Shown here: piece by piece, positions 1 to 10,989 of the stretch
Numbering within the stretch: the stretch's first letter is position 1
How the letters are laid out: each line of letters starts with the position of its first letter
Assembly: GCF_029784135.1 (NCBI RefSeq)
Contig: NC_073746.1
Location: forward strand, 63,552,763 to 63,616,762
Length of the DNA: 64,000 bases
Direction of reading: 5' to 3'
From: Toxorhynchites rutilus septentrionalis
Taxonomy: Eukaryota > Arthropoda > Insecta > Diptera > Culicidae
Translations under genes and position numbers: made by a program
The notes under the pieces: model-generated
Seen by the model: only the letters and a program-made list of their open reading frames with translations
Databases searched by the model: none
Told to the model about the DNA's origin: nothing

Positions 1-94
1 GCTTTTCTAGATATGTGTGATTTTTTTCAGATTTTTTTCAGTTTTCATTTAAATGAAAAAAAGTATAATCGACTCACTTCTGCCCTATTTGTTA

Positions 95-846
95 TTTAAA
101 TGTGTTCGTATGTGTCTTTTCTTCTACATGTGACGTAATTTTTCCTCAATTTTCAAGAGCATTACGAGACACAAAAATAATTTTCTTGAGGAGGCGATCT
201 GGCGTAGTGGTAACATCCATGCCTCCCACGCTGAAGGTCACGAGTTCGATTCTCACTCCCGACATTCTTCCAAAAATGGAAGTACAAGTGACGAACCAGC
301 CAAAATGAGTTGAAAATCACGATAATACAGATAAAAAAAACAAAATAATTTTCTTCATCGTCTGCATTATTATTTTTATTTTCTTGAAATCGATTATTTT
401 ATTGTATTCGTGGTTTTCAAATGTAAGATTAAAATAAGAAAAATAAATATAATTTGGATTTTTTAAGTGTTATTCTCATTAATCTGAATGATCTTTCCAC
501 AAGGACTTTATTTTTTTCTCACAGAGCTTTATCGTACTGCTGACTCCTATGAATTTTCTATACCATCTAAATCCAATGTAAAGATAATCTCATATATTTT
601 AAGATACAAAAGAAAAATATTTGTACAGCGCAATGCTCTAAATATACCGACAAAATTGAGACATATTAAAAACAAAATTTAGAAAATATTAGAGCAGTAA
701 AGGGTCTCTAAATTCAAAATAAATTCAAAATGCCCAAAGGCCAAAAAACAATTTTTTTTGCGCAATCCTCTCAAAAATTCAAGACAAAATTACGTTACAT
801 GTGGAAAAAACAACACATACGAACGCATTTAAATAAAAATTCGAGT
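95..846. repeat. Imperfect foldback (inverted) repeat, arms near 95-172 and 770-846
   Basis: The stretch around 100-172 (atttaaatgtgttcgtatg, then acatgtgacgtaatttt) reads as the approximate reverse complement of 772-842 (aaaattacgttacatgtgg, then catacgaacgcatttaaat). A SINE sits just inside the left arm. The segment between the arms is A+T-rich with no recognisable coding sequence. It is probably an old foldback or MITE-like element, family unknown. Confidence 0.5.
188..341 (+). mobile_element. tRNA-derived SINE, copy 1, with 14-bp target-site duplication
   Basis: The body opens with a polymerase III A-box-like word (TGGCGTAGTGG) and a B-box-like word (GGTCACGAGTTCGATTC), followed by a non-tRNA body and an A-rich tail. 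The direct repeat AAAATAATTTTCTT flanks it at 174-187 and 342-355, as expected for LINE-driven insertion. Related copies lie at 27446-27603 (plus) and about 49990-50150 (minus). The tRNA-like head does not close into an acceptor stem, so this is a retroposon and not a tRNA gene. Confidence 0.8.
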
Positions 847-1514
847 AAAATTGGGTCTCAAAGTAATTTTTTTTCAAAATTTCGAAATGCCTGAAAATAT
901 ATATATATTATTTTTTTACCACGAAAAACACTAAAAATTCTAGAAAAATCACATATACCTAAAATAGACGTGGAAAAAAAACTTTAATGCAAACTAGGGT
1001 AGTACTGAATATCAAAATAAAACAGAATAATAAAATTTAATTTAAAATAAAAATAAAAATTAACTAAAAAATTTTTTAGTGTTTGATTTTCTGATAAAAA
1101 AATTGTTTGAAAATATTGATCAATACACCTTAGTAAGATGTACTTTAAGTATTTTTTTGTACCGCGCAACACTGAAATAAATCTGAAAAAAACATGCATA
1201 TCTTGAAAAGCCATTGGAACACACATAAATATGAATTCGTACTTAAATTTTTGATGAAATTTTTTTTTTGATAATTTTTCATGACACACCGTAGATGCAT
1301 TTCAGTATTTTTTTCAAATTTGTATCTCGAAGCTTTTGGCGTGAAACAAACGAAAAAGTACGTTTTTCACTATAGATCCTATGTTAAACCACATGGGGGT
1401 GAAGCGTCAAAATGTCTTATTCAATGTCCTATACAATATTTGCCATACAGCTAGTGATTTGGTTTGGGGGCACTTTTTACTCCCTTACCCGGTCAGGCCT
1501 TTTATACTTTGTTG
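356..1514. other. A+T-rich intergenic DNA, no gene seen
   Basis: Apart from the right arm of the foldback repeat, this stretch has short A and T runs and only short, low-complexity open frames. I see no domain, RNA gene or transposon terminus. Confidence 0.5.
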
Positions 1515-1528
1515 TAGATCTTACATTT

Positions 1529-1795
1529 GGTGCATCCGTGGCCGAGTGGTTAGCGTCTCACATTACCTCCCGGGTGTTCGGGTTCGATTCCCGTTCTGGC
1601 CGGGGGATTTTTCGTCAAAGAAATTTCTTTCGACTTGCACTGTGGTCGCGCGTATTCTAGAGCTTGCCCCTCGGAGAATACATTCAAGGCGTGTTATTTG
1701 GCTTAAGAAATCTCAACTAAGTATTAATAAATGACGCTAGTTAATGCATACGTTGAGACGGCAAAAGTTCCATGGGAACGTTAACGCCATTCAAT
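1529..1795 (+). mobile_element. tRNA-derived SINE of a second family with perfect 14-bp target duplication
   Basis: The head carries an A box (TGGCCGAGTGG) and a B box (GGTTCGATTCC), then about 190 bp of unrelated body. The direct repeat TAGATCTTACATTT lies at 1515-1528 and again at 1796-1809, so both boundaries are fixed to within a base. The 5' heptamer (gcatccg) cannot pair with the sequence after the B box, so this is not a working tRNA. There is no long poly(A) tail, unlike the other SINE family in the window. Confidence 0.85.
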
Positions 1796-1844
1796 TAGAT
1801 CTTACATTTAAAGAATGAAATTCGATTTCGGTCATATGACCACC

Positions 1845-2135
1845 ACGGGCTCGTTTACAGCGAACGATCGGAGTAGTGGAAAATTGGATCCAACGAATTT
1901 TCCACTACTCGGCCACACATCTCGACCGGAAAGTTGTGAATTTCGCGTTGGATGTTGTCTCTGAGCTCTTCTAAAGTTGCAGGCTTGTTGACACAGACGA
2001 GGGATTTGACAATAGAAATCCAATGGCGCCAAATCGCATGAACGCCACAATGAGGTTTGGGAGATTCTCTATTCTTGAGAACGCCGTGCAATTGACTGAT
2101 TTGGGTCGTTTCGGATGGATTCACTTGCTTCACTA
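1845..2135 (-). pseudogene. IS630/mariner-type transposase fragment, DD41D-like C-terminus
   Basis: Minus-strand frames read SCDLAPLDF (the region of the last catalytic Asp), then a frame with VNKPATLEELRDNIQREI and VEMCGRVVEN. The same layout (SCDLNPLD, then an LKDNIRE and MYRKVIEN tail) occurs in the better-preserved relic at 7884-8540, which has DD41D spacing. The frame changes between the two blocks and no upstream catalytic region is joined to them, so this is a broken remnant. The family assignment is by motif only. Confidence 0.55.
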
Positions 2136-2339
2136 ATTCACAGATTTTCGTTGCTTCGTGCGGAGCGGCTTCTCGTTGGCTGCCAAGTCGCTAATGGATG
2201 ACCATTTACAATTTTGGAATGACATTATATCAATAGTATAATATTCGTAACAAATATACGCACATAGAAGAACGGCTCCATCTCCCCAGCTTCAGTTACT
2301 TTCATTTTAGAGCTAAGCAAAACTCGGTCCCAGTTGCTT

Positions 2340-2715
2340 GATTCAGATGCCATGTTATTCCACTTACAATACAGTACGTTTCGTTATCCAGAACCACGTA
2401 ATCATATTTGCCTCCAAATTATGTTCTGAATTTTGGTCTGGCGCTACTTGGGCTTTGAAACTTCTTTATCCAGCCTTCTTCTTCGCTTTTTGGACGTGTT
2501 ATTGTGAAACACTTGCCCGTTGCCGAAGCCTCCCTTGAGAAACGCTTGCGGTTTCGCACGAAAAGACCCACTTTCTCATGTGTTTCAAAATCCGCTGGCT
2601 GCCACTTCCGTTCCAAACTACCGGTCTGCCACTTCCGGATTCCCGATGGTCAGACTTTCTCCGAATCGTTTCAAAATGTCACAAACACGATTTCGGAAAT
2701 TTAAAAAATATTGCT
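2340..2715 (-). pseudogene. IS630/Tc1-type transposase N-terminal fragment (possibly DD37E-like)
   Basis: Minus-strand translation gives a helix-turn-helix-like region with SGSGRP, then VQKAKKKAG and FKAQVAPDQN, then VVLDNETYC near 2400. The last looks like the strand carrying the first catalytic Asp. The HTH tail resembles the VQRTKQREGLRTYKVQKAP region of the DD37E element at 19319. Several stops and frameshifts separate the blocks, so it is a decayed copy. A second fragment (1845-2135) follows in the same orientation but looks like a different subfamily. Confidence 0.45.
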
Positions 2716-2872
2716 AACTCTCGAATCTTCTTCTTCTATATATATATAAATGGATTTCTGTCTGTTTGTCTGTCTGATTCTTATGGACTCGGAAACTACT
2801 GAACCGATCAACATGAAAATTGGTATGTAGGGGTTTTTGGGGCCGGGGAAGGTTTTCGTGATAGTTTGAGAC

Positions 2873-3835
2873 CCCTCTCTAAGGGGTCTACCACACAAAT
2901 TAAACACAAATTCCTGCATTACTCGAGAATTAATTCAAGCAAATGAAACCAAATTGGGCATATTGAGGTATTAGGGTGCAATAAATGTTTCTATGGTGGT
3001 TAGACTCTCCACCCCCCTCTCTAAGGGTGGGGGGATTGGTCGCCATACAAATAAAACACAAATTCTGCATTAATCGAGGATTATTCAAGCAAATGAATCC
3101 AAGTTGGTCATATTGAGGTATTAGAGAGCAATAAATGTTTTTATGGTGGTTAGATACCCCTCCCTCTCTCTTAGGGGGGGGGGGGGGCTGCCATACAAAT
3201 GAAACACAAACTTTTGCATTACACGAGAATTAATCAAGCAAATGAATCCAAATTTGACATGTGGAGGTTTTAGGGTGCAATAAATGTTTCTATGGTGGTT
3301 AGACTCTCCACCCCCCCTCTCTAAGGGGGAGCTGCCATACAAATGAAACACAAATTTCTGCATTACTCGAGTATTATTCAAGCAAATGAATCTAAGTTGA
3401 GCATATTGAGGTATTAGGGTGCAATAAATCTTTCTATGATGGTTAGACTCTCCACCCCCTCTCTAAGGGGGGTCTGCCATACAAATGAAACACAAGGTTC
3501 TGCATTACTCGAGAATTAATCAAGCAGATGAAACCAAATTAGGCATATGGAGGTTTAAGGGCGCTATAAATGTTTCTATGGTGGTTATTCTCTCCACCCC
3601 CTCTCTAAGGGGAAGGGGGAGGGGGGTTTTGTGCCATACAAATGAAACTCTGATTTCTGCATTACTTGAGAAATAATGAAGCAAATGAAACTAAATTTGG
3701 CATGTGGAGGTTTTAGGGTGCAATAAATGTTTTTACGGTGGTGATACACTCCACCCGTTCTCTAAGGGTGGGCTGTCATACAAATGAAGTACAAATTTCT
3801 TCATAAATCGAAAGCTAATCAAGCGAGTGGAGCCA
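2873..3835 (+). repeat. Tandem array of ~145-bp monomers, each with a C-run/G-run hairpin
   Basis: The word ctctctaa (or a close variant) recurs at about 2874, 3017, 3164, 3317, 3459, 3601 and 3759, giving spacings of 142-158 bp. Each unit contains CCCC-TCTCTAA-GGGG, a self-complementary block of variable length, then gccatacaaatgaaacac, ctcgagaattaatcaagc and a tatggtgg word. About seven units are visible. The C/G runs vary most between units, as expected of slippage. Confidence 0.85.
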
Positions 3836-3955
3836 AATTTTTATATTGCAAGTAAGGTGAGTGATACGATCAATTCTAAAAAATAAAATTTAAATTTGGA
3901 ACCTTAATGTTGGTTGCTTCGTGGAATTTCATATCAACGACCGATCATGCGTTGT

Positions 3956-3987
3956 GAAACATTTAGCACAAGTGTGCTAAATGTTTC
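3956..3987. repeat. Perfect 15-bp-arm inverted repeat
   Basis: GAAACATTTAGCACA, two spacer bases (AG), then TGTGCTAAATGTTTC. A second small stem (CGGGTG ... CACCCG) follows at 3987-4006. It could be a transposon terminus or a cruciform. There is no downstream T run to suggest a terminator. Confidence 0.8.
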
Positions 3988-4354
3988 GGGTGTGTGTTTC
4001 CACCCGAGAACGGATAGTCCGATTTAAGCTGTCGGTTTTGTTGTGTTCATTTTCACCAAAGGAAAGTTCGTGCGGTGGGAAAAATTGAGAAAGTGGAGGA
4101 ATATTCGAAAAAGTGAGTGAAACTGATAATTGTGTTCGATAATGACAATTATCTTATATTACATTGGTGGATTTTTTTCACTATTTCATCCATGCATAAC
4201 ACAGAAGCCATCTCGTCCAGGGCCACAGAGAGCGCCTTTCATCATATCTCATTCCACTTCGGCATCTCCCATCTTCATACGCACCATCCAACGACTAATC
4301 CATCCTTCTGTCATCATCAGTCGGTTAAAATCATACCCAACAACCGAACCAAAC

Positions 4355-4370
4355 GGCCCTTTCCAGGGCC
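4355..4370 (+). promoter_or_regulatory. Histone-mRNA-type 3' stem-loop match
   Basis: GGCCCTTTCCAGGGCC preceded by AAAC matches the metazoan histone 3' stem-loop pattern except for one loop base (TTTC where TTTT/TTYT is usual). A purine-rich ATCAAAGAG lies about 12 nt downstream, where the U7 pairing element would be. No histone reading frame is visible upstream, so this is either a remnant of a histone gene end or coincidence. Confidence 0.3.
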
Positions 4371-4716
4371 TCAAAATCATTATCAAAGAGTTTAACGATG
4401 TAATTCTTCACACATATCCAAAATCAGCATGCAACAGATAGCCTAATCCAACGTCAAGTATGTGGTCGTGTCTCGGACACAACCCTCCTGTCACTTTTTT
4501 GTTATTGTTAAGCTCATTCAAGGTGAAGGTGGAAGGAAGCCATTGTGGGGTAATAGTGTTTGTGAGAGAAGAGCAAAGCACACGTAAATAGATCAATTCA
4601 CTTATCAGACTGTGTGGCGCTTCATTGACACGAGTCATTGAATATATTTTAAACAAAATGACGATTCAACACTAAAATAAAATGTATGAACGATATGTTC
4701 CGATTAACAATTGCAA

Positions 4717-4820
<104 letters not shown>

Positions 4821-4843
4821 GGTGCATTTGCATATACAGCGCG

Positions 4844-4894
4844 GACTCGATTATATACAGTTTTTGATTTCTTTTTACTGTATATAATCAAGTC
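4844..4894. repeat. 17-bp-arm inverted repeat, possible pogo-type terminus
   Basis: GACTCGATTATATACAG pairs with CTGTATATAATCAAGTC across a 17-nt loop with one mismatch. The sequence just upstream (TA-CAGCGCGGACTCGATTATA) resembles the CAG...CTCGATTAT start of pogo/Tigger inverted repeats, but no transposase adjoins it. Confidence 0.45.
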
Positions 4895-5544
4895 AAATTT
4901 TTCTTTCCTTATTTGTTTTTTTTGCATGTATTCTTCGTTTTCTGAAAATAAAAGAGGAATTTGATTTTTGATTCATCCCCTTAAAGTCAGAAAACACCTT
5001 TCTCACATGAAAAAAATAAATGTATCTAGATTCTCTCAAAAGGTGATAGACGATCATATTTGATGAAAAAAAACCTTCTACGCAAATGTTCGAATTTTAC
5101 GGGGCACGAAACGTTTCTATGGTGAATACACTCATCCCCCCTCTCTAAGGGGGGCTGCCATACAAACGAAACACAAACTTCTGCATAACTCGAGAACTAA
5201 TCAAGCACAATTTGGGATGTGAGGGTTTTTGGGTATGAGAAATGTTCCTATGATGGTATGACACCCCTCCAAACATGACAATTGACAATTTTCGAAAAAC
5301 TCTGTAGTAAGGGAAAATTCGGAAAATTAAATTCCCATATGTTCTACAATTACATAGTGACAAGTGTTGTTAGTCCATTTGATGGTTGCGCTAGCGAAAT
5401 TGACCTTTGTTCGAAACTGGAAATGGATTTTAATGTAATGAAACGCACTCCTTTATTTTCTTCTGTCTATACCAAGAAAAGGATCGCCGGATGTCAAAAA
5501 ACAAATTTTGAGCGGGACGAAGTTTGCCGGACCAGCTAGTAAAT

Positions 5545-6600
5545 AAATAAATGTCCTGGATCCAAAAGCCTACATTTATTCAATGATCATTTTCCACCAA
5601 CCACAAGCAACCACCACCGGAAGATGGTCTAAACAGTCGAATTATTTATTGTTGTATAGATTTTCTTCTACTCATTCTAAATGTTTGATCATTTTTAAAT
5701 TCGATTTATTGCCGAGGTTATCGGTATTACAAGTAAGTGCGGTAGAAAGTCTTGTTCGAGATAATTGGTTGGCTTTATTTGCGTTTTTATCAGGTTTGTG
5801 CTTTCGGAAATCGTTGTTATGATTACACTGTTTGCCATATTCACCTAAAAGTTTGAATGAGTGATAACCTTGTGTATCAGAATTGTGATAATAAGCGTTA
5901 CTATATAAAAAAAACAAGTGAAATTAGAATTAGATTCTCTAAGAATTGTTCTGGAATGGCTCTTTTTCGCAAATATAACGCAATGGGTTTCACCGAATCA
6001 ACTTGAAAAATGTTGGTTCACGAAAAAACATAGACTTTATTCCCCATCATTATTGGGATTATTATTAACGCAAATAGGGTTCAGTTTGCTTACCAAATAA
6101 TAACTATAGATTACGATAGAACACTTCGTAATCTATATATACTTTGAGTTTTGTCGTAGTATGACAAATATCCATTATAATACAAATTGACAAACATGAA
6201 CTTTTGTATTCAACTCTTAAGATAACATGTAACAATAGTCAATGATTTATCATTCACAGCGGGTGGAAGCATCATCTAAAAAGGGATGGGATATTCAAGA
6301 CATGCTCCTTGTTGAATCCAATGATTCTGGCTAGACTCATTTAGGTTTCGTAAGTAGGTTTCGAGAAGACGCACGATGCATCCTAATGTAGCTAGATGCC
6401 CTATCTCTACCTGCCAGTTATGTTACCTGGTTAAATCCGATAGATTTTATTGGCTTCCGCAAAAACAAACACCAGGTACCATCAAGAAACGCTTTTGACA
6501 CAGTTACAGTGTTTTTATTGTGAGCTGTAGATATGCGTTCAATGAAACACATTTTAGTGTAATCTTTTTATAAAAAAAAAATCGAGGAATTGTATCCGAG
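5545..6600. other. Intergenic, no gene recognised
   Basis: Only short open frames with no recognisable domains. No RNA gene or clear terminal repeat is visible before the palindromic motif near 6612. Confidence 0.45.
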
Positions 6601-6611
6601 ACACGATTGCT

Positions 6612-7748
6612 TAGGACGTAGGATTACGCAATATATATTTTTTTAATTTATTGGTTTATCATTTCGGATATTATTTACGAATACGTCGAAATTTTAAAAA
6701 TAACTCTTCAGAAAAAGCGTGGTTTGGTAGAATCGTTTCGAGAAGCAACGATTCTTTCTTGCCTTTACGAAAACCAATACACTAATTGGTATATGATCGC
6801 AATTTTTTTCTTTATATCAATGCATGCATTGCACTGATTATTCGACGAGAGGCATCTTCCGTGCATCGCCAATCAACAAGCATCAAACACGCGTCTAACA
6901 GATGCACACAGTTGAAGCGATAAAAATGAAACATCGCGAGAATGACCGTTTATGAAAAATCGTTTCTCGACTCTCGGTCAAAACCGTCAACAAAGCTAAA
7001 AGCTTGTTGCATCAGAACATAGCCGATACGCACGAGAGCAAATACGAATGGCAACTAAGAGTATCGAAGGTGTGCTATTTACATATACAGGAAATGAAAA
7101 AGCTGTAAGTCTCGCGCAACGGAAACAAGTAACACACACAAAGCCAAACACTGATTGCTAGAAGCGACCTATAATCATTTGCACTCTTCTCTTTTTTCGC
7201 CTGCTTTGCCATGGCACGGATGGTTGTGTTAACTGTAATGCCAGATGCACTTCGTGTGAAATATTCGCTAGCGTTCACAGCTCGAGGAGAAACATAAAAC
7301 ACAAAACGAGCAGAGTAAGCGACCTTTGTTGATTCGGACACAGAAAGATTCTGAGGATTATGCAATACTTATACGCTAGCGACAGCTTACTTACTATGAA
7401 GGGTGAAGTTTACTTCGCAAATGTTATCTTTCCGCTATCCCCCTTCGTTGTTACTATTCTAGCGGCTGCATAAGTTTCCCGTTATTGACAGCTCTGTTAG
7501 GGAAAGCACACAAATTAACAGAACAATATGGAGGAGTGGGCATGTTTCCGATTTTCATCAATTTAAACCATATACAGACTATGGGATTGCAATCAAACAA
7601 AACTTAGAAAATTTCAGATTCGACTGGTATGCAAATCGTTAAAATCCGTTTGCAGCAAAAATAATTATTAACGTTAACTTAATTTCACAAAACCGTGACC
7701 TGTTTCCTGATTTGGCACCATCAATGTAAGACGTAGTTCTACGTCAAA
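6612..7748. repeat. Dispersed repeat bounded by GACGTAGnnCTACGTC-type ends, copy A
   Basis: The left margin contains GGACGTAGGATTACGC and the right margin GACGTAGTTCTACGTC (near 7731-7747), a palindromic word. The last 250 bp (about 7500-7748) match 35745-35990 closely (gattggtatacaaatc, attattaacgttaactt, gtgacctgtttcctgatttggcacc). The interior differs from copy B. Open frames inside are short and unrecognised. Confidence 0.5.
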
Positions 7749-7883
7749 ATTTTTTTTATCATTCTCCTTCGTGTGATATCCATCACGAGAATCGTCTGCA
7801 AGTGGTTCCACCAATTTTCGATTTTCGTACACATTTTCGTATTCCTCCCATATACGTATTGTAATTATCTATTTATCTATATA

Positions 7884-8540
7884 CAGGGTTTTCCAACTTT
7901 AAATTCCGAAAGTAAATTGAAATAAAACACACTTAGAATTCGAATTTCGATGAAACTTTTATTTCAAATTAAAATTTGGTTTATGCCATTATGTGTGAAA
8001 TACAACATCATTCAAATGTCCACCTAGGGCTTCCTCGCACACCTTGATCCGGAACAGGTAATTTTCGATGACTTTTCGGTACATATGGGGCGGTATCTCG
8101 GTCATAACTTCACGAATGTTGTCTTTCAAATATTCATGAGTTTGCGGAGAGTTGGCATAGACACGGTCTTTCGCATAGCCCCACAAAAAATAAGTCTAGC
8201 GGGTTCAAATCGCATGATCTGAACGGCCAGTTGGCATCACCAAAACGCGAAATTATGCGTCCCTCAAATTTCGTTCGCAATATGGCCATGTTCGGTCGTG
8301 TTGTGTGGCACGTGGCGCCGTCCTGCTGAAACCACATGTCATCCGTATCCATATCTTCAATTTGTGGCAAAAAAAAAATCGGTTAACATGCGGCCATAGC
8401 GCTCACCATTCACAGTTACCGTCTCGCCGTCCTCATTTTCAAAGAAATACGGCCCGATGACTACACCAGACCATAATGCGCACCAAACAGTGACTTTTGG
8501 CGGATGCAATGGCCTCTCAATAATCACGTGTGGATTTTCT
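7884..8540 (-). pseudogene. DD41D (rosa/VS-like) mariner-superfamily transposase, C-terminal half
   Basis: The minus strand reads VTVWCALWSG, VTVNGERYGRML, FQQDGATCHTTRP (second catalytic Asp), SCDLNPLDLFF (third catalytic Asp) and PPHMYRKVIEN. Counting from the Asp of QQDGAT to the Asp of NPLD gives 41 residues between them, the DD41D signature. A frameshift falls in the A-run near 8371-8380 and another near 8186. The terminus TA|CAGGGTTTTCCAACTTT is at 7882-7900. The upstream half is missing because Helitron-like monomer sequence starts at about 8537. This is a cut-and-paste transposase relic and cannot be functional. Confidence 0.7.
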
Positions 8541-8695
8541 GAGTATGTAGGGGTTTTTGGGGTCGGGGAAGGTTCTTATGATAGTTCGAGACCTCTCCCC
8601 CCTCTCTAAAGTGGGGCCTACATACAAATGAAACACAAATTTCTGCATTACTCGAGAATTTATCAAGCAAATGAAACCAAATTAGGCATACAGTG
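8537..8695 (+). mobile_element. Fragment of the Helitron-like family
   Basis: The leader (gtaggggtttttggggtcgg), the C/G hairpin block and one monomer (aaatgaaacacaaatttctg, ctcgagaatttatcaagc) match the 2726-5539 element. It joins a DD41D relic on the left and a Tc1-like terminus on the right, so it is a nested junction. Confidence 0.7.
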
Positions 8696-10360
8696 GTAGA
8701 CATTCGTTTAGCCGCACTTCAAAAAAAACTTGAAACACTTACAAAACAACCAGGAATGTTCTTTTTATCGGCATAATTATTTGCTGTAGTGGTAGTATAT
8801 TTAAGTCACTTTTATTGAAAGGACGTGCGTCACAATCACACACACAAGGCGGTATCGATGGATATTAACATTCAAACGTCGTTTTTTCCCGAGACATACG
8901 TTCGAGTTATAAAAATCGAGTTTTCGCATAATCACCAAGCCTTTATCTGTGTTTTTTTGAAAAAATACTTGGGAATGTTCAATTTACAACATAATTATTA
9001 GATGTGCAACGTAAGAAGTTGGTCAGATTAGTGATTTACGTAGAATTTGAAGGAATTACGAAAGGTATTCTATTGACGGAAGAGGGGCGGAAAATAATAA
9101 AGATATTCAGTGAACAAAACTTTTCTAATCGCTCGATCGTAACAAAAATTAGTCTATCTGAGAAAGTGGTACGGAATTTCTTTAAATAGTGCCAGAAACA
9201 TGGGATATAACGGCCAACAAATGGGAACGACAAAGTTACGTTGCGTCTTAAAGGTCGAATAAGACACGAAGCAACCTGGAAATGAGGTCCTGCTCATACA
9301 TTAAGGCAGAATCGGTTGTTCCAGTAACGAAGATACATATTACGCGCATCTTGAATGAGTCACCAAACATCATGTGGAAGAAACTTCAAGGGAAACCGAA
9401 ACTGACCGTCACCCATAAGCAGAACCATCTCATTTTCGCCCGGCAATACATGGAATGGAAACTAGAATGGAGAAATGTTGTATTTTCCGGCGAAAAAAGT
9501 TCGATTTGGATGGTCCGGACTGTTACAGTTGCGATTGGTACAATTTAAGTCAACGGCATGTCGTGAGATCGAAGCGAAACTTTGGGGGCGGAAGTTTGAC
9601 AGTGTGGGGAGCCGTTTCCTATTACAGCAAGCTTCCCATTTGTTTCATTTTCACCCGAATGAACTCCGAAAAGTATCTTCAATTACTGGAGGACGTTTTG
9701 ATTGGCCATATTGAGAATAAAGCTATCGAGTATATCGTTTTTTCAGCAGGATTATGCATAGATCCACGTTTCCAAGCAATCGAAGGCATGGTTTGCCGAG
9801 AAGGACATTCCGCTTCTTGAATGATCTGCTTGCAGTCGATTGCAATCCCAAAGAGAACCTATGGAGAATCTTGGTCGAGATGGTCTATGCAAACGGATGA
9901 CAATTTGACAACATTCCCAGTCTCAAGGCAGTACTGCAGGCTATTGAAATCACCTATCGGTATATAAGCGAGCGCCGCTCGGAAATCCTCTCAGTTATAA
10001 TTGAACAGCGATTGGAGCATGTTGTTGCTGTTGTAGTGAAGCTAACTTCGTTCATCATGAAAGCGCTGATGAACGGTGTCACCAAGAGTCTGGAGAGTGA
10101 TGCCACTGAAAAGGCGACCAAGAGAATATCAGCATCGAAAAACGGTTCCGCTTGAGACATCGGAGCAGTCGCCACACACACACACACACATACACGCGCG
10201 GAACTCTTTTCGTTTGGTTGCCATCCAGCATCGAGAAGATTCCGGAAAGATGTCATCGTTGCTGAAAACCAGTTCCCCTTGGAATTGAAAAATACATTCA
10301 TGCGAAGGAGTTTATTTTAATGTTTTCTAACCATATAACACTGCGACCAAATACTTTTGA
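8696..10360 (+). pseudogene. Tc1-like transposon with frameshifted transposase
   Basis: The left terminus is TA-CAGTGGTAGACATTCG at about 8695-8714. The coding remnant runs in order: HTH block (KIIKIFSEQNFSNRSI, SEKVVRNF) at 9004-9189, ARQYMEWKLEWRNVVFSGE (first catalytic strand) near 9440-9500, a frame change, then SQRHVVRSKRNFGGGSLTVWGAVSY at 9540-9640. Further on, DCNPKENLWRILVEMVY appears near 9838, where NP.EN.W carries the last acidic residue. At least three frame changes and one stop separate the parts, so it is dead. The right terminus is degraded. TGCGACCAAATACTTTTGA near 10340 may be its inner part. It lies directly against Helitron-like sequence. Confidence 0.7.
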
Positions 10361-10384
10361 TTTTGTGATTTTTCAATCAAGTGT

Positions 10385-10985
10385 GATCAACGTAAGACTA
10401 CGTTTTTCGGCAATTTATTACAGGTGCAATGAATCGTAAGAAAGAATTCCCGCTCTACGCACACTGGCAAACGATGTTTGCTCAACAATTTCTCAAACGA
10501 GAAATCTGTGTTATGAAAAAGGATGAACGAATGCAAAAATTATGTAGACTGATTTTATGCAACAGATATTTTGTCCTTTTGGAAATGGAATATAATCGTA
10601 TCACAATGCAAGCAATGTATTATGTATTATATAACTTTTGTGTGATTGCTTCTTTTGCTGAATATTGTGCCTCCAACGCAACGCTCTCGTTTTCGAAGTC
10701 CCCCAAATATATTCATTCATTCAGAATTGATTCAGATGCAACTAAAAACAGACGATCACTAAATCAACGATAGTCCTACGTTTATACCACAGATATAACT
10801 CACTTCCTGTTTTTTTTTCTATTACAGAGGCTCTTAAATACGAAATTTATTCATCTCTAGTCTCGAAAAAGACCGATTAGAAGATCAATCAATAGAGGAT
10901 CCTGGGATTGAACTCAAGGTTGTTCGCTTAATAGGCGGACGCGCAACCGTTATGGTTGTAAACAGACTTGATGTGATGTGCCGAA
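10385..10985. repeat. Repeat with CGTAnGACTACGTTT words and a tRNA-like reverse segment
   Basis: tcaacgtaagactacgttt (10388) and tcaacgatagtcctacgttt (10762) bracket a 114-codon unrecognised open frame. At 10875-10970, gttcgcttaataggcg plus gacgcgcaacc resembles gatcgcttactaagcg plus aacgcgcaacc at 34733-34765. The minus strand there contains a B-box-like gagttcaatccc. It is probably SINE- or MITE-derived. I do not recognise the family. Confidence 0.35.
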
Positions 10986-10989
10986 ACGT

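Noticed and set aside
1531..1606. tRNA gene suggested by A and B boxes
   Set aside because: The acceptor and anticodon arms do not pair, and the copy lies inside a unit flanked by a 14-bp target duplication, so it is a SINE head.
2873..3835. CRISPR-like regular repeats
   Set aside because: Units are about 145 bp with no unique spacers and no cas genes. They are transposon-internal tandem repeats.
4117..4441. Histone-like gene upstream of the stem-loop match
   Set aside because: Neither overlapping frame resembles any core histone.
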